This document shows, piece by piece, positions 5,001 to 8,160 of a stretch of 8,160 bases of DNA; the first letter of the stretch is position 1, and every line of letters starts with the position of its first letter. Where the stretch lies: assembly GCA_049642385.1 (NCBI GenBank), contig JBAROU010000062.1, positions 1 to 8,160 on the forward strand, read 5' to 3'. The position numbers and the translations under genes are program-made. The DNA comes from JBAROU01 sp049642385. Lineage in GTDB: Bacteria; Chloroflexota; Dehalococcoidia; DSTF01; RBG-16-68-14. Below the pieces are notes generated by a model, which was not told where the DNA came from, ran no database searches, and saw only the letters and a list, made by a program, of their open reading frames with translations.

Positions 5001-5651
5001 TCATAACGACGAGGACGCGGCAAGTCGCTCGAACGCCGTGGGAGGCGGGCCCTCCTCGAGGCGACGCCGGATCGCCTCGGCGCACTGCTCCGGGATGAGC
5101 AGCGACGTGTCCACTTCGAGGTCGTAGATGCCGGGCTTGTGCACCTCCTCCTGCCAGAGCCGCGCCGGAGCAGGGATCGGGTCAGACGGCGAACCGATCA
5201 CGTACCGGCCAGGTTTACTGGCCTTACGACGCTCCATGATCACCTCGATCGGGCAGCGCACGCCCACGAACAACACCGGCAGGCCCGCGAGCCGTCGCGC
5301 GCAGTCAGCGAGCAGCCCCGGGTGGATCGCTCCGTGGTGCGTCGTGTCGGCGACGACGTTCAGGCCCAGCCTGCTGTGCGCCGCGATCGATTCGTACAGC
5401 GCGGCGTAGAGCGCCGGCACCAGCGGTTCGAGCTCCGGTCGGTCGCCACCGAGCTGACCATCGCCCGGCCCTGGCCGCAGCCCGATGCCGGGTCGGTAGC
5501 GCTCCGGCGTGCTGTAGATACTCGCGCCCACACCCAGGTTCATCCACACGCCATCGAACGCCTCCTGAATCACCGCCGCAATGCTCGACTTCCCCGAACG
5601 CGGCGCGCCGTTCAGGATGATGATCTGGCCTGGCTTCGTCGCATGCTCCAT
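5001..5651 (-). CDS. Chloramphenicol-phosphotransferase-like P-loop kinase
   Basis: The 216-residue protein begins with GQIIILNGAPRSGKSS, a Walker A motif at 15-22. WMNLGVGAS (36-44), VVADTTHHG (99-107), LFVGVRCPIEVIMERR (127-142) and HKPGIYDLEVDTS (171-183) follow. This order matches Streptomyces chloramphenicol 3-O-phosphotransferase (LNGGSSAGKS, FGVDSL, VGVRC, YDVEVDTT). However, the proposed catalytic Asp of FGVDS is Gly42 here. The protein is therefore a CPT-family kinase-like protein with an unknown substrate, not a demonstrated resistance gene. It ends 67 nt before selA; a link to selenocysteine biology is only positional. The ATG at 5651 lacks a Shine-Dalgarno site, and a -10-like box TGATACCAT ends 6 nt upstream, suggesting leaderless expression. 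Confidence 0.75.
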   Translation of the reverse strand: MEHATKPGQIIILNGAPRSGKSSIAAVIQEAFDGVWMNLGVGASIYSTPERYRPGIGLRPGPGDGQLGGDRPELEPLVPALYAALYESIAAHSRLGLNVVADTTHHGAIHPGLLADCARRLAGLPVLFVGVRCPIEVIMERRKASKPGRYVIGSPSDPIPAPARLWQEEVHKPGIYDLEVDTSLLIPEQCAEAIRRRLEEGPPPTAFERLAASSSL

Positions 5652-5657
5652 GCATGT

Positions 5658-5666
5658 ATGGTATCA
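5658..5666 (-). promoter_or_regulatory. Extended -10-like box of the CPT-like kinase
   Basis: Leftward this reads TGATACCAT, that is, TGn plus TACCAT, ending 6 nt before the ATG. It is weaker than the other boxes in the window. Confidence 0.4.
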
Positions 5667-5683
5667 CCGGGATCGAAGCATCC

Positions 5684-5703
5684 GTCATCCTGAGCGCAGC
5701 GAA
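5684..5703. repeat. Interspersed repeat of the GTCATCCTGAGCG type
   Basis: The stretch starting GTCATCCTGAGCGCAGCGAA matches, from general knowledge, a short interspersed repeat seen between genes in many bacterial genomes. Only one copy is present in this window, so the call rests on recognition alone. Confidence 0.45.
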
Positions 5704-5739
5704 TAAGGCTCTTCCTGTCCATCGTTGGGTTCCGTCGTA

Positions 5740-5761
5740 GGGGCGCACGGCTGTGCGCCCC
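5740..5761. repeat. REP-like hairpin with 9-bp arms
   Basis: GGGGCGCAC (5740-5748) and GTGCGCCCC (5753-5761) are perfect complements around the 4-nt loop GGCT. It lies in the divergent intergenic region, just before the aminotransferase promoter. No T-tract follows on either strand, so a REP-type repeat is more likely than a terminator. Confidence 0.75.
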
Positions 5762-5771
5762 CGCAAATTCG

Positions 5772-5801
5772 TTGACCCTCACCCCACAGCTAACCTATTA
5801 T
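5772..5801 (+). promoter_or_regulatory. Sigma-70-type promoter of the aminotransferase gene
   Basis: TTGACC (5772-5777) and TATTAT (5796-5801) are separated by 18 nt, a good -35/-10 pair. Transcription would start near 5808. This leaves a leader of about 25 nt with GGAG before the GTG at 5833. The ATG at 5800 lies inside the -10 box and so cannot be the start from this promoter. Confidence 0.65.
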
Positions 5802-5832
5802 GTCCTCAGCATTCCCTGTAGGAGTCAGACCC

Positions 5833-6942
5833 GTGAATCTTCGCATTCCAGGCCCCACGCCCTGCCCTGACGACGTGCTCGCGGCCATGGGCCGCCAGAT
5901 GATCAACCACCGCGGCCCAGAGTTCGCAGAGATCATCACGCGCGTCACCGAAGGCCTTCAGCAGCTCTTCCAGACCGAGTACGACGTCCTCATCCTCACC
6001 GCCTCCGGCACAGGCGCTATGGAGGCGCTCATCGTCAACCACCTCTCTCCCGGCGACCGCGTCCTCAACGTCTCGATCGGCTCCTTCGGCGATCGCTTCG
6101 CTACCATCGCCGAGACCTACGGCGCAAACGTCGAGCGCCTCGCCTTCGAGTGGGGCACCGCCGCCGACCCCGGCCAGGTCGCCTCCGCGCTCGAGAAGGA
6201 CGACTACAAAGCAGTCCTCGTCACCCACAACGAGACCTCCACCGGCGTCACGAACGACCTCGAGGCGATCGCGGCCGCCTGCCGCCGGGCCAAGCCCGAC
6301 GTCCTCATCCTCGTCGACGCCATCAGCAGCCTCGGCTCGCTCTCCTGCGCGGTCGACGCCTGGGACCTCGATGCCGTCGCCACCGGTTCTCAGAAGGGCT
6401 GGATGGTACCGCCCGGCCTCGCTTTCATCTCGATGCGCCCGCGCGCCTGGGAGGCGTGGGAACAGGCCAAGATGCCTCGCTTCTACTTCGATCTCGGCCG
6501 CGCGCGCGATATGCTCACCAAGGGTCAGACGCCCTGGACGCCAGCCGTATCGATCTTCTACGCCCTCGACGTCGCCCTCAAGCGCCTCACCGCCGACGGC
6601 CTCGAGCGCATCGTCGCCCGCCACCATCGCTTCGGCGAGCTGACGCGCGCCGGCGTCAGGTCGCTCGGCCTCCAGCTCTTCGCCGATGAGCGCCATGCCT
6701 CAGACACCGTCACCGCCGTGCGTGTACCGGACGGCGTCGATGGCCCGAAGCTGAACAAGATGATGCGCGAGGAGTACAAGATCGTGCTCGCTGGTGGCCA
6801 GGGCAAGCTCGCCGGCCAGATCTTCCGCATCGGCCACCTCGGCTGGGCCACCGAAGGCGAGCTCACCGCCACCATCGACGCCCTCCGCGACGCCCTCCCC
6901 AAGCTCGGCTACAAGCTCCCCGAAGGCGCGACGGCGGGCTAA
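5833..6942 (+). CDS. Class V aminotransferase, alanine-glyoxylate/serine-pyruvate type
   Basis: The 369-residue PLP enzyme begins MNLRIPGPTPCPDDVLAAM. NHRGPEF (25-31) and TASGTGAMEA (56-65) are cofactor-binding motifs of this family. THNETSTGVTND (131-142) follows, then LVDAISSLG (160-168) with the pyridine-binding Asp162 and GSQKGWMVPPG (185-195) with the PLP lysine K188. These features are those of alanine-glyoxylate and serine-pyruvate aminotransferases, which also include purine-catabolic members; the exact amino donor cannot be told. I chose GTG 5833 over ATG 5800 because GGAG lies 8 nt upstream and the family's N-terminal PGPTP motif begins at once. Third positions are strongly C-rich. 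The methyltransferase gene follows after 32 nt. Confidence 0.88.
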   Translation: MNLRIPGPTPCPDDVLAAMGRQMINHRGPEFAEIITRVTEGLQQLFQTEYDVLILTASGTGAMEALIVNHLSPGDRVLNVSIGSFGDRFATIAETYGANVERLAFEWGTAADPGQVASALEKDDYKAVLVTHNETSTGVTNDLEAIAAACRRAKPDVLILVDAISSLGSLSCAVDAWDLDAVATGSQKGWMVPPGLAFISMRPRAWEAWEQAKMPRFYFDLGRARDMLTKGQTPWTPAVSIFYALDVALKRLTADGLERIVARHHRFGELTRAGVRSLGLQLFADERHASDTVTAVRVPDGVDGPKLNKMMREEYKIVLAGGQGKLAGQIFRIGHLGWATEGELTATIDALRDALPKLGYKLPEGATAG

Positions 6943-6953
6943 GCTCGCCCGCC
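6933..6953 (+). other. Hairpin across the aminotransferase stop codon
   Basis: GGCGGGC (6933-6939) pairs with GCCCGCC (6947-6953) around a 7-nt loop that contains the TAA stop. There is no U-tract after it. It could tune expression between the aminotransferase and methyltransferase genes or simply reflect GC-rich sequence. Confidence 0.5.
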
Positions 6954-6974
6954 CATGCGGGTTCTCTGCTCGCC

Positions 6975-7760
6975 ATGACCCCCGACATCGATCCCGTCGC
7001 TCATAACCGCGCCGCCTGGGACAAGCAGGTGGAGCAGGACAACGAGTGGTCACGGCCCGTCGGCCCCGGCGTGATCGCCCGCGCCCGAGGGGGCGACTGG
7101 TCAGTTGTCCTCATCGGCTACGAACCGGTACCGCGCGACTGGTTCCCCGCAGACCTCCACGGCGTCGACATCCTCTGCCTCGCATCGGGCGGCGGTCAGC
7201 AGGGCCCCGTGCTCGCGGCCGCCGGCGCGAACGTCACTGTCTTCGATAACTCGCCCCGTCAGCTCGAACAGGACCGCGCGGTCGCCGATCGGGACAACCT
7301 CGCCATCGAGACCGTCCTCGGCGACATGCGCGACCTCAGCGGCTTCGCGGGCGAGACCTTCGATCTCATCTTGCATCCCGTCTCGAACCTCTTCTGCCCG
7401 GAGCTCGCGCCGGTCTGGCGCGAGTGCTTCCGTGTACTCCGGCCCGGCGGCGCGTTACTCGCGGGCTTCATGAACCCCGATCTCTACATCTTCGATAGGG
7501 AAGCGGAGGATCAGCGAGGCGTGCTCGTCGTCCGCCACCAGCTCCCGTATGCCGATCTCACACATCTTTCCAACGACGAGCGTGAGCGCCTGGTAGGGCC
7601 CGACGCCCCACTCGAGTACAGCCATACGATGACAGAGCAGATTGGGGGCCAGCTAGCGGCAGGGTTCGTGCTCACCGCGTTCGCGGAAGCGCCGCATCAC
7701 GCCGCCATCACCGCGAAGTTCATGCCCGGCTACTTCGCGACGCGTGCCCTCAAGCCCTAG
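6975..7760 (+). CDS. Class I SAM-dependent methyltransferase, substrate unknown
   Basis: The 261-residue protein opens with HNRAAWDKQVEQDNEWSRPV, a tryptophan-rich N-terminal region. The PVPRDWFP motif (51-58) comes next. DILCLASGGGQQGPVLAAAGANVTVFDNS (65-93) is motif I of the Rossmann fold, with the ribose-binding acid D91. GDMRDLS (116-122), FDLILHPVSNLF (129-140) and RVLRPGGALLAGF complete the core. The stretch from PRDWFP through VFDNSPRQL is the hallmark of a conserved family of about 260 residues with no known substrate. There is no clear Shine-Dalgarno site before the ATG. It lies 32 nt after the aminotransferase gene and is likely co-transcribed with it. Confidence 0.88.
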   Translation: MTPDIDPVAHNRAAWDKQVEQDNEWSRPVGPGVIARARGGDWSVVLIGYEPVPRDWFPADLHGVDILCLASGGGQQGPVLAAAGANVTVFDNSPRQLEQDRAVADRDNLAIETVLGDMRDLSGFAGETFDLILHPVSNLFCPELAPVWRECFRVLRPGGALLAGFMNPDLYIFDREAEDQRGVLVVRHQLPYADLTHLSNDERERLVGPDAPLEYSHTMTEQIGGQLAAGFVLTAFAEAPHHAAITAKFMPGYFATRALKP

Positions 7761-7816
7761 GGTCGTGCGCCGCCACTCACCGGCGAGGCAGGCAAGGCCA
7801 CTTGTCCCAGTTGCGA

Positions 7817-7822
7817 TACGCT
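7817..7822 (+). promoter_or_regulatory. -10-like box of the lipoprotein gene
   Basis: TACGCT (TAnnnT) ends 9 nt before the ATG at 7832, the same spacing as at mutS2 and the LigB-like gene. There is no Shine-Dalgarno site in between. On its own it is weak; the repeated spacing adds weight. Confidence 0.4.
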
Positions 7823-7831
7823 ATCTGCGCC

Positions 7832-8160
7832 ATGGGCGGTGAAGCCAAGCTAAGCATCGGAATATGCTTCCTACTGACCGGTCTCGTCGTTTTTGCCCTT
7901 GCCCTAGCGTCGGCATGTGGTGAAAGCTCGTCTCAGCGCACACTCAAAGGGTGGCCCCTCGACGAAGTCCGCGCATTCGAGCACTTTCCCTTGTACTGGG
8001 TAGGGGAGGAGTATGATGGTCTGCCGCTCACCAACGTCATTCTGACGCCAGCCGGTAACCCGGCGAATAGCTACGTGACCTTCATCTATGGCTCTTGTAC
8101 GCCGTCTGGCGGAAATGAGAGCTGCAGCCTTCCCTTGTCGATTCGAGTGCAGCCCTATTG
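7832..8160 (+). CDS. Predicted secreted lipoprotein, N-terminal part (cut by window edge)
   Basis: The frame is open from ATG 7832 to the window end (109 codons). It begins MGGEAKLSIGICFLLTGLVV, a short charged start and a hydrophobic helix, and ends the signal with ALASACGESSS. The Cys at residue 29 fits an imperfect lipobox (Ala rather than Leu at -3). The mature part carries FEHFPLYWVGEEYDGLPLTNV, VTFIYGSCTPSGGNESCSLPLSIRVQPY. This resembles a family of secreted proteins of unknown function, with YWxG, GLPLT, YGxC and a Cys before PLxxxV, that I recall from Actinobacteria and Chloroflexota. The two Cys after YGS could form a disulphide. Third-position GC is lower than in the aminotransferase gene. 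No function can be assigned. Confidence 0.65.
   Translation, partial: MGGEAKLSIGICFLLTGLVVFALALASACGESSSQRTLKGWPLDEVRAFEHFPLYWVGEEYDGLPLTNVILTPAGNPANSYVTFIYGSCTPSGGNESCSLPLSIRVQPY

Noticed and set aside
4934..5023. Extended selA start at TTG 5023 or ATG 4969
   Set aside because: The SelA N-terminal signature begins right after ATG 4933, which has a ribosome binding site, and a -10-like box lies within the extension.
5001..5651. The CPT-like kinase as a chloramphenicol resistance gene
   Set aside because: The proposed catalytic Asp is Gly, and nothing around it suggests antibiotic production or resistance.
5806..6696. Minus-strand ORF of 296 codons
   Set aside because: It is antisense to the aminotransferase; its Glu/Gly/Asp/Val-rich translation is what C-ending codons produce on the opposite strand.

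Overview
The window is GC-rich bacterial DNA from an organism I can place only loosely. The gene types, the short palindromic repeats of several families, and start codons that sit directly behind -10-like boxes fit a Chloroflexota-type genome (for example a Dehalococcoidia or Thermomicrobia relative). There is no rRNA or tRNA to confirm this, so the assignment is an inference.

Layout. Positions 1-5651 read leftward. In transcription order they hold a chloramphenicol-phosphotransferase-like P-loop kinase; selA (selenocysteine synthase); a LigB-type extradiol-dioxygenase-like protein that lacks the family's histidine ligands; a hicA-hicB toxin-antitoxin pair; an epoxide-hydrolase-like alpha/beta hydrolase; an APH-fold phosphotransferase; and the first 32 codons of mutS2, cut by the left edge. 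Positions 5800-8160 read rightward. They hold a class V aminotransferase of the alanine-glyoxylate/serine-pyruvate type, a class I SAM methyltransferase, and the start of a predicted secreted lipoprotein cut by the right edge. The divergent promoter region at about 5652-5832 carries two REP-like repeats.

How the genes relate. selA implies that the genome decodes UGA as selenocysteine, but selB, selC and selD are not here. The LigB-like gene, hicA, hicB and possibly the hydrolase form one tight transcription unit: the LigB-like gene and hicA overlap, hicA and hicB are 7 nt apart, and the hydrolase follows hicB by 41 nt. The aminotransferase and methyltransferase form a second likely unit with a 32-nt gap. 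The other genes look like independent housekeeping or accessory functions, and no single new multi-gene system is evident.

Most notable observations. (1) The mutS2 promoter plus its first 11 codons is present twice, as 57-bp direct copies, with a palindromic REP-type element between them that breaks the outer copy. (2) A hicA-like fragment lies in frame just upstream of the phosphotransferase. (3) Two proteins look like altered members of their families: a LigB-like protein without His ligands, and a kinase with Gly where the related antibiotic kinase has its proposed catalytic Asp. (4) A -10-like hexamer lies exactly 9 nt before the ATG in four places, suggesting leaderless transcription.
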